Positions 35,484 to 48,501 of a stretch of 64,000 nucleotides of DNA are shown here, one piece after another (position 1 is the first letter of the stretch; the number at the start of each line of letters is the position of its first letter). A program made the position numbers and the translations under genes. Origin of the DNA: Artocarpus heterophyllus (Eukaryota; Streptophyta; Magnoliopsida; Rosales; Moraceae); the NCBI GenBank assembly GCA_025403435.1, contig CM046327.1:18104440-18168439 (forward strand). The letters run 5' to 3'. The notes beneath the pieces are model-generated. The model worked only from the letters and a program-made list of their open reading frames with translations. It had not been told where the DNA came from and did not search any database.

Positions 35484-37899
35484 AGTAGCGATTATTAGGA
35501 GTATTTCTTAGAAGTGTGTAGATATAGTGATAAATATTATGTAATCTTGTAATTAAATCGTTTTCTTTAATGTCTATGATCTAGAACTATAGCTAGCTAG
35601 TTTTAGCGTGCTTGACTAAAACTTTTTATCTTTTATTAGCTTAATTTCTATATAACTTGCATGCCTTTTGACTAGAACATTGGATGGTAGATTTATGGTC
35701 ATTAGTGCTGCTTAGTCTTCAGTACTTATTTTAATGTAGATATATAAAATAAAAAGTATATATTAGTTAATGAAATTGCCTCCTGTCAATGCTACAACTT
35801 TTGGAAAAATATTAGATTTGAAGATCAGTGAAGATAAATTTTATGAAGTATTATCCACTAATCTGAATAATTTGAAAATCTGCAATTAAATAATTCTTTT
35901 TAATCTGCACGACTTTTGATCATTCTTTATTATAATAATATTAAAACTACTTGAAACTTATCTCTAACCATTTAATAGTAATCCAAACTCCAAGTAATGC
36001 ACTCATTCCCTTGATAAAATTATTAATCAACTCACTAATTTAATTAACCTGCAACTCCTAGGATATAATTTGCACATCTTTTGTGTGAAACACATTTCAG
36101 AAAAAAAAAAAAATCTTTGCCTTTAGCAATATTTTATATAACTAGTCACATGAAAATCATTATTGTACTAGTACATTTGGCCTGATCTTGTAACTTAATA
36201 AAATGTAATACCATAGTTACGTATATCCACTTATATTTATAGATGTATTAATTAAGATAATATTGGAGTAAACTTATACAATACGCATTGGTAAACATGT
36301 CACTTTCTTATACGAGTATGGTACTAAGTATGACTTTTAAATCCAGTGAAAAAGCATGACTTTTGACACCCTTTTGTTTGACTATCGAGTTTTCCAAGGA
36401 AACTTTAACCGAAAATTAGTAAAATAGTTAGCTACATACAAACATATAGGCATTGGACCTGGAATTAATTAACTACATTGCAATAGACACGACCCTATAA
36501 TACAAGGTATTTTAAGTTCCACAAGACCAAAGGATGAAAAACAGTGCGTACTATCCATTTTCAACCAATGAGACCAGTTGCTAAGGAGATAGATAATCTC
36601 TTTTCTTACCTAACTATAATTATATTGTAGTTTTTAATTAGAGGGCTTTGTTTGAATACATGATATCAAGATTTGATTATGGTCAACATGATCAGCAATG
36701 TGCCAATATACAATTTGATCAACCCACTTGCCACTTGCCATTTTTTGTTATCGATGATAATGATACAATGAAGTTTATTAAAAATCTGCTTTACAACATA
36801 GTTTGAATTAAAACATAAAATAATATTTTTAATTTCATGAGAAAAAATAATAAAGTTGGTTTAAACCAAAACTCTTTTGTTTGCTTGGATAACATATTCG
36901 GTATCCCATTATGAGACAGTGAAAGTTTGACCATGCTAAACAACGTTTTTGTCACTATAATATAATTAATGGAAATTACAGTCTTAAATATTTCTATGTG
37001 GGTAATGATAGAAATATGGACGAAAGGCAAGTCACAGCAGGCCATGGTGATGCTGTTTGCCATTATTTTTTGTGCTTATTGTACCATATAGAGTTCGTGA
37101 CTTAATGCATGTCTTGCTAAGGTTCCAGATTGTACAATGTACATCCTTATCCATTTTCTTGGCAACCGAACAATCATTGCATAGTGTGGCATATAGTCTC
37201 TCTTGTATAACCACCTCAAAGTTATGGACAGAATTATATAAATTCTGCCTATTAAATATATATATATATATGTATATATATAGTGCAACATATACATATA
37301 GTACAATACATCGTGAGCATAATGGGAACTGAATTTAAAAGGAGACTTTCCGGTACTTTAGTCTGCAAGGGATCCTTAGATATTGTATGGTTGATATCGC
37401 TTGACATTTTGAGAGGAAGAAACCTACGCCACAAGCATGATCTAACTCAAAATATATGAAAAATATGCAGGAGTATCCTTGAATTTGAGAAGAGGTTTAC
37501 TGACTTGAGCCTTAAAAACGTGTCTGAGCTTGTCTGTTAGGTGTGTAAAAAAGACTTAATTAAGTAGATGCTCAAACAATTTATGTTTAAAGAATTTGAT
37601 TGCATCTCTTCTAAAAAATTTTAACTTTCACGAGGACTCGTTAAAATAAAATAAGACTTCATTGTAATGAACATTTTTTTTTTGAAAGGATTGTAATGAA
37701 TATTTAAGTGAGCAAAGGAATGGGAAGATTTAGTCTGAGAACTAAGCAATAATTTGATTTCAAAAGAGCTTTCAAAAATATAGTTCGTCTGATTTAAAAG
37801 GAGAAATAAATTGGAATGCTGATTAATTATATATATATATATATGCATGTATATAGTGCAAAAGTCTGACATAAAAGGAGAAATAAATGGGAATACTGA

Positions 37900-37941
<42 letters not shown>

Positions 37942-39063
37942 ATAGTGCAAGATCTTAAGCACATGTTAATATCAATATCTTCCAAAAACATACTTTTACT
38001 GTCACAACTCACAGATACCATCACTTTAGTTATTAAATAAGCTTGCTCACACACATAGCGATTCAGTACATTTGTACCATAGCTGTAATCATGAGATTAA
38101 AGCCATGGTGAAATTGCATATATACAGTTATAAGGAATGAAAAGGTTCATTTATCGTTGCCTAAAGTTTGTGTCTACGACTTCCACCCCAAAAAAAAGTG
38201 TCTACCACTGAGCTTTTCACATACAGGAATGGCCTTAGTTCCTCCAGAAAGATCCAACGTATGCCTCTATTCATCCGTCTTACATGATTTCCACAAACCC
38301 CTCGTTAGTGGTTAGTACTGCTTGGAAGAGCAAGATTCCTCTAGGTGGATTGATGTTCTGCAAGATTATATACTCTCTCTATTATTTTCAGCAATATATA
38401 TTAATAGATTGACAAATCCGACGTATATAACTTTTTTCTCATATGTATAATTTTTATGTGCTGAACTACATTTATTAAGTGTTACACGTTAAGAAATTAA
38501 AAGTTTTACGAATGCACAGACAAATTCATATTTGCAAAAGAAAAAAGCTACAAGTGCTAAATTTGTCTAGTTAAGACTGGAGATCATTCCTATATATGTA
38601 TACACGTACGCATTCATACTCAATCCATTTCAAGCCAATGTGAAACGTCACTTAGTCATATATAAGAGTTTCATGAGAAATTTAGACATGTAACATAATC
38701 TTACTAGTCATCTTAAAAGGTAGGAAAACATTTAAAATATCTTACAAGAAACAAAAACTTATAATAATTTACTACATAATCACGCATTTCTTAAATAGTT
38801 TAAAAATCATACATTTTAATACATGTTCTAAAAATGTAGACTGCTTGGCAGCCTCGGTTGGAAACATTATTTCAAGAATGTTTTCTCTTATATGTTACAG
38901 TGTTTTTTCAATCCTTAATTTTAACTTATTTTTCAAGCCACCTAATAGTGTAATTTTTAAGTGTTTTTGTTGATAAAGTGTCCTCAAAACAACAAAATTA
39001 ATAATTTAACTAAGACAAAGTGTGGTGTACCACACAAGCAAGTTGATCTGCTCATGTGTTAAG
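35484..39063. other. Intergenic region between the two host genes, no gene seen
   Basis: Starts with the 3' untranslated region of the HD-Zip gene (possible poly(A) signals 'aataaa'-like near 35530-35760 are too common in AT-rich DNA to choose between). Open frames at 36791-37332, on both strands, are not supported by any family feature. A duplicated block (agaaataaatgggaat…gattaattatat, then an AT microsatellite, then catgtatatagtgcaa) occurs at about 37797-37862 and 37873-37952, and a related AT/'atatagtgcaa' phrase near 37258-37288. Confidence 0.5.
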
Positions 39064-40033
39064 GGTGTTTGGTAAACATAATTAGAATAACTTTTTGGTT
39101 TAAAATATTGTAGCATATGAGAGTTTTATATTATAATAATTTTTTTTATTTTTTTACTGTAGCATGTAAAAACTTTATCCTATTTGGTAATTAAGTTCAT
39201 GAGTACAACTTATCAACTTGCACTGTTTTCATGCAAAAATGTCATCTTCAAATTAAATCCATTATCCATATATGTTAGGCAAAGACGTACAACATATTTG
39301 ATATGTTAGATACATGTTTTATTCAGGTTTATTTGATTTTGGGATGCAATCTCATCCAAACTTGTTCGGCACATGTTCTTGGACTTTATATGGAAGCTTG
39401 TTGCTAAATAAGATCTTTTAAATGGTGGGTTTTGTTTTTTCTTTTTTGTTTATTAGATGTTGATGTATCAAAAGCAAGAAGATAATTACACTTTACAATT
39501 TATAATTTCTTTAGCCAAATTTATCTGAAATAATGGTCTTCGCAGGCTACTGTCCAACGTGGCGTCAAAAATGACTCCACCCTATAATTTAACTTATGTT
39601 TCTTCTCTTTTTCGTTTTTTTAATCAATATTTGTTTTTATGACGTAACATATACACACCGCATAGAATTACGTAAGCAACAAAAGTAAAGTATACCTCTA
39701 TATGATGAAGCATTGCCACGTTCACACAAGTCTTTCAAGCAAACATCACCCTCACATTAATAAATTGATTCATTTATATATAATTTTTTTGTTGACCACA
39801 TAATTAAATTAAGCGACGAAAATAATTTGTATTAGCAACTTGACGAGGGAATGTATAACATTTATGGTCTATCTTATATTAGTTAGTTTTAATTAATTTT
39901 TTAGTTAAAAATAATATATAGTTCTCACATGTTATAATAAAAATAAAAAAATTGCTACAGTATAAAGCTCTTACATGTTATAGTATTTACAGTTCTAACC
40001 AATGGTTTCGACGATCATACCAAGCACACTATT
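39064..40033. repeat. Cluster of decayed short MITE-like copies
   Basis: Gggtgtttggta at 39064 starts a copy with 'gtagcatatgagagttttatatt'. Another stretch at about 39885-40033 has 'gttctcacatgttataataaaa', 'gctacagtataaagctcttacatg' and ends ataccaagcacac. These share words with the elements at 30341 and 40243 but have lost clear ends. They indicate repeated insertion of one small family upstream of the kinase gene. Confidence 0.5.
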
Positions 40034-40242
40034 AGTTTTCAACCCTATAAAACAATGTCGTGTTTACGAAAAGAGTAGGAACCACAAAGTTTAACCGCAT
40101 ATTATTATAGCATGTGAAGGTTTTATATTGTAGTAAATTTTTTTCTTTCCACAATAATATGCGATAATTTTACAATATTTGCAGTTGAAACTGTATGATT
40201 AAAATTTCAACCTCAAAACACCTTATAAAGAATACTCTTATA

Positions 40243-40380
40243 GAGTGTTTAAAAATTAAGTTATAACTTAAAATTAAAACTTAAACACTATTGTATATAA
40301 AAATTTTACACCATAATATATAAGAGCTTTGTAGTATTGCAATTAAAACTTTATTGTTAGAATGTTGTTACCAAACACTC
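40243..40380. mobile_element. Short MITE-like element, GAGTGTTT ends, 138 bp
   Basis: Starts gagtgttta and ends taccaaacactc, perfect inverted ends over the first eight bases, with tata on both outer sides (so the symmetry can be extended to tatagagtgttt / aaacactctata). The inside contains 'aagagctttgtagtattgc', the family phrase. No coding capacity. It lies about 620 bases upstream of the kinase start. Confidence 0.6.
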
Positions 40381-40856
40381 TATAGTCTCCTAATGTTTAT
40401 GCTGTAATTAATCATATGGGTTTTGCATACTCCAATACCTCCATTATTCCAGAGAATATTTCTTTTTAAATTAGAGCTGGATACCTATTTTGTAAGAAAA
40501 GATAAACCCTTGATATTCTAAACGCATCCACACCAAACTCAATCCAAAACTTACCAAAAAAAATCAATCAATCACAACTTACACCAAAGAAATCCATTTT
40601 AAAAATCCACGTGGCATCTCAAACCCTAACATTCATGCAGTCGACTGCAGAGAATCCCACCCTACTAAGCTCTCAAACGAGGAAAAAATATTAAAATTCC
40701 AAAAATGTACTTGGATTTTCCTAAAGTTTTCCCTCTCGTTTCCCCCACAGTTCCATTATTTTAAAAACCCTCCCAAACAATGGCTTAACTTCTATTCCCC
40801 CCAAATTTCTTTCGAGTTTGATAGACACCCATTATTTAATAATAACATTTGTTGTT

Positions 40857-41000
40857 GATTTATTTCTTCTTCCTTCTCTTTTGTCTTTCTCTCTGACTTT
40901 TTATTTTTTGGTTTTTTTTTTCTTGAAAACCCATTTTCCGTACAACTTGTCTGTCTTTTTCTTTCTCTCTCTTATTTTATTTTTTATTTTTTATTTTTTA
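40857..41000 (+). promoter_or_regulatory. Pyrimidine-rich leader of the kinase gene
   Basis: Almost pure T/C with TTCTTC and CTCTCT runs up to the first ATG at 41001. Plant core promoters and leaders often carry such pyrimidine patches; no TATA box can be chosen with confidence upstream ('ttttaaaaacc' near 40759 is a weak candidate). Confidence 0.45.
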
Positions 41001-44000
41001 ATGCAAAAGAGAGCTTCTTCTCCAGCAATGGCGGCACGACAGCGCAACCGACAACAACAAGACGAGGAACGACAACAGGAACGACAAGAAGAAGATCAGC
41101 GTTCGGTTGTTGTGTCCGAGGAAGAGGAGGAGGAGGAGTTCGTGGAGCTCGCATGGTGGTACTCTGTCGGAAGCGTCGAAAGCTCTTGCACTGAAGTGGT
41201 TCCTCAGACCAACGAATTCGTCTTCAACATCGAACAAAGCCTGCTCATCGATTCTCGAGCCATCAAGCTTGGCGGAATTCTCGGCGAAGGCCCCCACTCC
41301 ATCGTCCGCAAAGGATTGTGGGTCCCTTTTAAACTGTTTTTCTGTCTTAATTTTGTTTTTTGTTTTTTTTGGGTGCTGATGATGATTTGGTTAATCACTC
41401 ACATTGTGTGCATGCGCTTGGGTTCGAGAAGTTCTTATTATTATTTTTTTGTTAATTTTCTGATCTTTTTATTTTTGGGTTTACTTTAGTATTGGAATCT
41501 TTGATTTTTGTCGGGTTTTAAGGTGGTTTTTGTTTGTGTTTTTAGTGGAAAAAAGTAGGGATTTTTTTTTTCAAATGTGAATTCAAGATTTGTCCTTTTG
41601 GTTGCTGTTGAAGTTTCTGTTTCTTTGATGGTGAATAATCCCTTGTTTAATTTATTAAATTTTCAGACTCTGGTTTGGTCGTGATACATTTATTGGTAGA
41701 AATGTACAATGGCCATCTTTCAATTTTTTTTTTTTAATTATGCTGCCTTGTTTCTGTAGCAGAGTTTTTTTAATATGATACAATTGTACTTTTTTAATTG
41801 TGTTACTGTTGTACTTGTATTTTTAAATTAGTGTGCTTAATCGTGGTATAATATGTGTTAATCACTATATATTTTAAAAAGCAAAGCACATTCTTAACAA
41901 TCATTAGTGGAATAAAGTCATGGATTGTTTCTGCAAATTGGCATTGCTGCAATTCCTATCTTGAGATCACAAAATGAAACACCGTAGCAGTTCTGTAGAT
42001 CATTTGTATTGGTCTTATAGCCTGTTTGGCATTAGTTGGTACTAATCAACTTTTCAACTAGAAACAATAGAAAGCTCTCTCACATGCTATAGTGTTTACG
42101 GTTATTTTGCTAGTTAGTCTATGCTTTAGGACCATATAGTTTAGATGGGAAATCAAGGTTTTTAGAATATCGCTAGCTTTCACAGGAAATGATTAGTTGT
42201 ACATAGTATCTGTATCCCATGCGTTAATTACGAGATTCTGCCCTATCATTTACTGTGGATTTTCAATCCGTAGGTTCGGTGGAAGGTTCGTCTATACAAG
42301 TTCTTTTCGGAAGTTTAAAGTGATTGTATAGTTAAGGGTCGCTTATGCGTTAGTAAATTAATAAACTTTCATATGAAGAGACTGGAGAATGATGAACAAC
42401 GAGTTTCAGAGTGGTCCTGCTTTATAGTTTAAAAACACTTAACAGTTAACAGTCAAACTACCAAAGAAGATTTTACGATGAATGAGTGCATAGGTTTTTG
42501 GTTGCACCCCTGAAGGAAATGATGGAAAAGGTTTATGTGGTTTGAACTACGTTCCCAAACAACCACATAAAAGAGCTCGAGTCAAAGTTGTGACCAAGAT
42601 ATAGCATATTTTGATAAGTTAAGATCTGCCCCATGTGGAACAGAGTGACAACTCTACATGTCTTTTTATTGTCTAGCCTTTGTTTTTGTCACAAGTACTC
42701 AAAATATGTTATCTTTGTCACTTGAATTCATAAAGTGCTTTTTTCGCAGTCTCTTCTTTGCATGCATGTGCTAATCTTAATGACACTTTGTTCTAGAATT
42801 AAGGAACTCTCTATCCTGAATCTTGTTGTGTTAAACCTTGATGAGACTGTTTGTTTCAGGTACAACTCCAGGCTTGTTGCTGTGAAGATCATACAGCCGA
42901 CAAGAACATCAGAAGTACATTCTGAACAGAAGGAAATGTTTCAAAGGGAAGTCACTTTGCTATCAAAGATGAAACATCGAAATGTTGTGAAGGTATTCTA
43001 ATTTATCACCGTCAAATGTTGTGTGTTTATTTGCCCATTTAGTATACGTATTTTGCATCAAACTTTTCTTCAAAATTTCTTTACGTAAAAGATATCAACA
43101 CGTTAATGATTTAGTATTGGTTTTCAATAACTTTCTAGAATAAGCAAATCAATAATTGTGAGAGGGATTGTTTCTGTTTATGTCATCACTAGCAATTATT
43201 GTTGTCGCGATGTCTACGGATTTCCCAGCATGGGAACTCTAACATTCCTAAAACGAGTATCCAATTCATCCTTGCATTTAACGAGTTTCATGGTTCTTAA
43301 ATTTTGGCTCTTTCGCTGCTTTTTTTCCCCTACAAGCACTTTAAACAAGACAATATTTACTTCGAATTCATGGGTTTTAGTTTCATAGTAATTCCTATGG
43401 TTCCTGTATTCCTTCATTTCGGTAGTTTTATGGCTGCCCTAATGTAACTTGACCTTTATTTACTAGAAATATATTCTATATGTGTGTTACTGCCAACCAA
43501 AGCGGCTTGTGGATGAAGTTACAATATCATCATTTACTCATCTACTAAATCTCATTAAGAGCCTAATTGTATAGCATGCCATGTGACTTGCATTTGTGGG
43601 TTTGTACTTTCTAGAAAGATGTATCTTAAGCTGCATCTACTTAAAATTTATGTTACTCATTTTTATAAATTCTCTACCTCTCCAAACTTCTGTAAGAGTT
43701 GATACATTCATAGATATTTTGGCATTAATTCCCTTAGTTCAGATGCTGATAAGATTTTTACTGAAATAGTTCATTGGTGCCATCGTGGAGCCCTGCTTAA
43801 TGATTGTCACTGAGCTTATGAGAGGTGGTACACTCCAGAAGTATTTATGGAGTGTTCGTCCTGGGGCTCTAGATTGGAAGGTCGCCCTTGGTTTTGCGCT
43901 GGACTTATCTCGAGTCATGGAATACTTGCATGAAAACGGTGTCGTTCACCGAGATTTGAAGCCAAGTAATTAATTTCTCATTTTCACCTTAATAATGATA

Positions 44001-44981
44001 ATCACTGACTTTATCCAATCATAATTGGAAGATCTGAGCTCAACAGCTACTTTTCTTTTTCCTTTTACTATTCTAGGTAATGTGCTTCTTTCCAGAGACA
44101 AGAAGCGGATCAAGTTGGCTGACTTTGGGCTAGCCAGAGAGATATCAAGAGAAATGACTTGTGAAGCCGGTACTTACCGGTGGATGGCTCCTGAGGCACC
44201 TAAATCTTCTTCTTCTTTTTCTGATTCACACATATATCATCTCAGGAAGGAAAAATATATACATATACATATATATGTATGTATGTATTACGTATAAATA
44301 ATGCACATATTTTTTTTATGGGGCAGATATTCAGCATGGACCCCCTTCCAGTTGGAGCAAAGAAACAATATGATCACAAAGTGGATGTTTACAGCTTCTC
44401 AATAGTGCTTTGGGAGCTAATGACAAACAAAACTCCATTCAAGGGAAGGAACAATGTGATGGTAGCTTATGCTACAGCCAAAGTCCGTCATGACAATCTT
44501 TCTCGCACCTGATTTCAAATTGTAATGTCATGATCTTTATGCTGATTGTTCTTTTTTTGGTTTCCACTCTCATTTGCAGAAGGTTAGGCCTAGTTTGGCG
44601 GAAGTTCCGGATCAAATAATACCTCTTTTGCAGACATGTTGGTCAGATGACCCGAAGAGCAGACCGGAGTTCAGAGACATCTCAGAATATCTTTGCAACT
44701 TGTACTGGAGTATGTTCCCAGAGGTCGGAGGTCCTCCTCCTCTTAAGCCTTTTGACGTGGAATATCCCAACACCACCACCACCAACAACAACACCAGCGA
44801 CAACTACAACTACAACAATTATAACAACAACAACCACCAGGCAGACTCAAAAGCCATGACCATCTACCACCATCCAAAGCTACCTGAACGCAACAAGGAC
44901 ATTAGTAAGAAGAAATGGAGATCGTTCCGCAAACTCATCAGTTTCATCCGCTGTTTTAGATGTTCCCTTGTTTCTAGTTGA
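41001..44981 (+). CDS. Raf-like serine/threonine protein kinase, ATN1-type
   Basis: Six exons: 41001-41317, 42860-42992, 43770-43965, 44077-44195, 44327-44482, 44580-44981; 440 aa. The phases join cleanly. An acidic and glutamine-rich head (about 1-85) is followed by one kinase domain (about 92-365): glycine loop [11 protein letters not shown] lysine in VAVK, alpha-C glutamate in the QREV segment, HRDLKPSN catalytic loop, [14 protein letters not shown] and DVYSF. The overall pattern matches plant Raf-like MAPKKK-related kinases of the ATN1 group; most are cytosolic and of unclear pathway. The tail has a run of Asn/Tyr/Thr codons (AAC/ACC repeats around 44770-44840) and ends in a basic, cysteine-containing segment ([12 protein letters not shown]). 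A second ATG at 41028 sits in a better plant context (gcaATGGCg) than that at 41001, so translation may start at residue 10. Intron 4 (44196-44326) begins with GC rather than GT. Intron 1 is long (1542 bases) and holds a decayed MITE-like fragment near 42020-42135. Confidence 0.92.
44196..44326 (+). other. Kinase intron 4 with apparent GC-AG borders
   Basis: The exon must end after the GAG of the conserved APE motif, where the genome reads GAG|GCACCT, and resume at ATATTC after …gggcag. No GT that would keep the frame and family sequence lies close by; the other five-intron set uses GT-AG. GC-AG is a known minor class, but this donor is a poor match to its usual AG|GCAAGT form. Confidence 0.7.
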
Positions 44982-47900
44982 ATCAACAACCAATATGAAG
45001 TGTGGTAGCGGGTATAGCCTAGTAATAATTTCATACCTGACTCTACCACAAAGTGTAGAAAGTTTGTCCCTCACCCTATTTTTTTTTTAAAAAGACCAAT
45101 CTGACGTGGATATGGTGGGTCCCATTTTTGTTGCTTAGAGAGAGGCGCCCCCCACCCCCCCTCCCCCCTCCCCCCCCAACCCACACAGCTTCAGCCTCTT
45201 GAAATGAGGTATAGCAGATGCATTGGTTTTTAGTTTTAGTTTCCTTATTTTGTCCTTTTTGACTTTTCCAAATGTATTATTTGCCCTCCAAAGTTGATGG
45301 GGTCCTTTTTGTTTTGTTGTAACTGAAACTGTAGTTTTGTTGCAAACATTTGTGCAGAACTTAGGCAAGTTATAGGGAAATGGGGATATTTTTAGATTAG
45401 GGAGTAGAAAAACAAATCATATGGGGTTTCTTAATAAAGTTGGGCTTGTCCTTGGTCACATAGAAACACATGTTATTTTTTCACTCATAGAATATTGATC
45501 ATTTTCAACCATGAGCGGGAGTGATGTTACTTTGCCACAAGCCAGTATCCAAATACCAAAAAGGTGTCGGCTCCCAGCTGGCAGTGGGACATGTGGATGA
45601 ATAAAAGATTCAGTTATTATTATTTTTTAAATTTGTTTCTTATTTATGTGTGCTTAGGAGGGAACTTTTATGGTCAGAGGAGAAAAATTCCCGGCAGCGT
45701 ATTTAAGATATGATAACTTGTGAATTTTATATTAAAATTTTTAGAGTTTTAATGTTAAGTAAGTTATGATGTATTTGTGAATTTTAAAAGAAAACGATAA
45801 CTTGTAAATTTTATTTTGAAGCTTGTCAATTTTGAAGATTGAAACAGTAAAAGTTACCATAAACATATAAATCAGCGCGGTACCCTGAAGGCACCATAGA
45901 AAGAACCATGCTTAGTATATGCCCGTGTTTCAACATGAATATGACTTGGAAAGAAGAAGAAGAGGAGGAGGCGAAAGAGGGGTAATATTTTAGTGCATAT
46001 TTCCTTGTTAGCGACAAAAGTTTGCGATGAAATTTTGTCGTATAAGTGATTTTTTTGTCGCCTAAATGTTGGATCAGATCACTAGCGTCTGTCTTGTTCT
46101 TTTTTTGACCTCGTCAAAATGCATCATATTGACCTACACTACTTTCTCCAGAGGGGACAAAAAAAAACCAGTGCTTATCCGAATATGACTTTTCTTACCT
46201 AAAGATCATAAGAGGTGGAATTAAAAAAAATTGGAAGTGAATGATTAGGGTTGTAATCAGCTGATTAGCGTCTGGTAAGTATTATAAATACCAAATTGTT
46301 GAATTCTTATCTGTTTGTTTTTTTATAGTTTCCTAGAGTCTAGAAAGATGTTTAGCTTTATTCACATCAAGTCAACATTTATAAGCTACATTATGAATAA
46401 TTCACCTTGTTTATTTCGTGAACCATGCCGATCTAGACATCAATCATTTTTATCCAAAAAAAAAAAGGGCCATTTCTTTTCTTTTAAGAAATATGATTAT
46501 CGGTATCATCTCGCCTCTTATAATTATTGATATCATCTTGCCTCTTATTTCTTTCGTTATTTTAGAAGTCCTTGACCTCTCAAGCGTAGTTTTCACTTCG
46601 GCCTCCGCACAACAAATTGATCAAGTAGGGGTCTTAAAGTGGGCTGTAGAGTATCAAATCCTAAGCCTGTCTTGCAAGGATAAAGAATAAATGCATTCTT
46701 ACCGTTCTACTAGCCCATTGGTGTCAATGACCATTTCTTTTTGGATTATTTTTATATTTATCCCCCTAATTATGTCACTTTGTCTTATAATTTTAAAAAG
46801 TATCACTTAATTCTCTCAAATTTTGTTACATTGACAAGTATCCTGTCCATCCGATTTTGTTAATTTTTAGACAACTTTTTACAAAATATTTTTATAATTT
46901 TCTCTCAAACTATGTTATTTATGTTATTTTTTTTTCCCGACTTTCAAGACGTGTCATTTTTTTTACCGCAAAACCACCAAACGAACTGGATTCATGTGGA
47001 TGGAATTATGCGCGTCACACGTAAAACCCAATATCTCCATTGCTTTCAGCTTTACCAGTTATCCGATCAGAATTTAGAGATAATGTTAGCACGAGACAAG
47101 CAGCACACGTTTGACCACCAACAAAGCTGACCCACAGAAACGTGACAAAAAATCTTTTGGCACGAAAGTCATGTCCACAAATCTAAAATGGTATGGTGGT
47201 CAATATTGAAATAAACTAATATATTAGGGTTTTTGTAAGAGAATTGGCTTCTTATTTGGAGGAAAATGAAAAACAACAGGCTTCTAATGATAGATATTTT
47301 AAAATAAAGTTGAAGGAAATAAAGTGTTTTTATTTATTTATTTATTTTGAGCTCTTGGGGGGTGAGAAATCTTCATTTATGTTGTATTTTTTAAATCACA
47401 ATTGTGACTTCAACTGTTCAAATTACTAAAATATCTCCCTCTATGCAATACAATTTTTTTACTATTCCTGTGAACTTTTTTTTTTTAGTGTTGCAAATTA
47501 GTCCCCTTGAGACTCTACACGTCCGTCACGCATCAAAAAATGTCCAACATTAATAGATCATTTGGACTGTAATTAAGTTCAAGAACTTATTTACTTATAA
47601 ATAGAATAAGAAAAATTAAAAAAATAAATAAATAAATCATCTCAATGGGTTCCAACTCCATCGTTGCTAAGAAGTGGCATGCTTATTACTATCAATAAAT
47701 TATTAATTTGTCATTTTATGTGGATCATTTTCTTAATTTGATTTTTTTTCACTACTGTCTTCGTGCGAGTTCCAGCTCTATTCTTTCAAAGAAAATTGTA
47801 ATAATAAATAGGCTAATTGTCAAAACCATTAAAAGAAAAAAATTACACTTAAAAGGATAAGAAATTAATTTTCCAATTTTTTAGCTTTAAAAATGTTGTT

Positions 47901-48501
47901 TCCCAGATTTATCATATTAGAAATATTTTAATAAAACCCTAGAACATTGTTTTCATGCAACAGAAAGTGCCGCCATGTGCCTCCTGGTCGGTCGCCGTGC
48001 GCCACCGGATTCATCTTCTATTTGACATCGCCCCCATCAAAATGTTTGTTAGTCATCAATTTATAAATCTCCGTTGTTTTCGTTGCCTACTGTTGCCTCT
48101 TCCGCCTCCAATTGCCTCCTATTTCTGCTTCCTCGTGCCTCATTCTCCGCCTCTCCTTCACTGTCTAAACTGGTACTACTAGATTCAGAAAAAGAATTGT
48201 GTGATAAAACCTTGGGTTCACGTCTGTCAAACTCACCACAAGAAGTCGCATGTCACCTTGCCATGTGCTCCTCCAACCTTTACAATTTCTCTCAAGGCTT
48301 CGTCGTTGTGAGTGAGGACAGAGATGGTCACGAATGGTAAGAGAGAAGGAGAGAGAGGAAAAGAGAAAAGGTGAGAGGAAGAGAAAGAAGGAGGAAGGGT
48401 GAGGAAGAGAGTGGAAGAATTTTTCAGTTTTCCTATTTAGGGTTATTGTAGACAATTTTCTTATAAGTAAATTCCAAAATTGACATTAGAATGTTGTTTT
48501 A
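44982..48501. other. Downstream of kinase and intergenic, no gene seen
   Basis: Begins with the kinase 3' region, including the C-rich tract listed separately. Open frames near 46315-46690, 46912-47130 and 47955-48340 have no family features. A stretch at about 46735-46910 uses wording typical of decayed MITE arms ('gtcactttgtcttataattttaaaaag'), but its partner arm was not found. A GA/GGAA-rich run lies at about 48338-48415. Confidence 0.45.
45146..45178 (-). repeat. C-rich tract, G-quadruplex-prone on the minus strand
   Basis: Thirty-odd bases almost all C, broken by single A or T (cccccc-a-ccccccc-t-cccccc-t-ccccccccc). The complementary strand has four G-runs of six or more with one-base loops, the textbook pattern for a very stable G-quadruplex. 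It starts about 165 bases after the kinase stop codon, so it may lie in the 3' untranslated region or transcription-end zone. Confidence 0.75.

Noticed and set aside
36791..37332. Cluster of overlapping short frames on both strands between the two host genes
   Set aside because: No domain, no start context and no continuity between frames; likely chance frames in a decayed repeat.
40818..41000. N-terminal extension of the kinase frame starting at a TTG
   Set aside because: The extra 61 residues come from a pyrimidine-rich leader (runs of F, L, S) and start at a non-ATG codon; ATG at 41001 or 41028 is far more likely.
41107..41379. Alternative frames over kinase exon 1
   Set aside because: The kinase frame joins perfectly in phase with exons 2-6; these are out-of-frame shadows.
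44647..44859. Frame rich in threonine over kinase exon 6
   Set aside because: Produced by AAC/ACC repeats read in a different frame; the kinase C-lobe frame is supported by family similarity.
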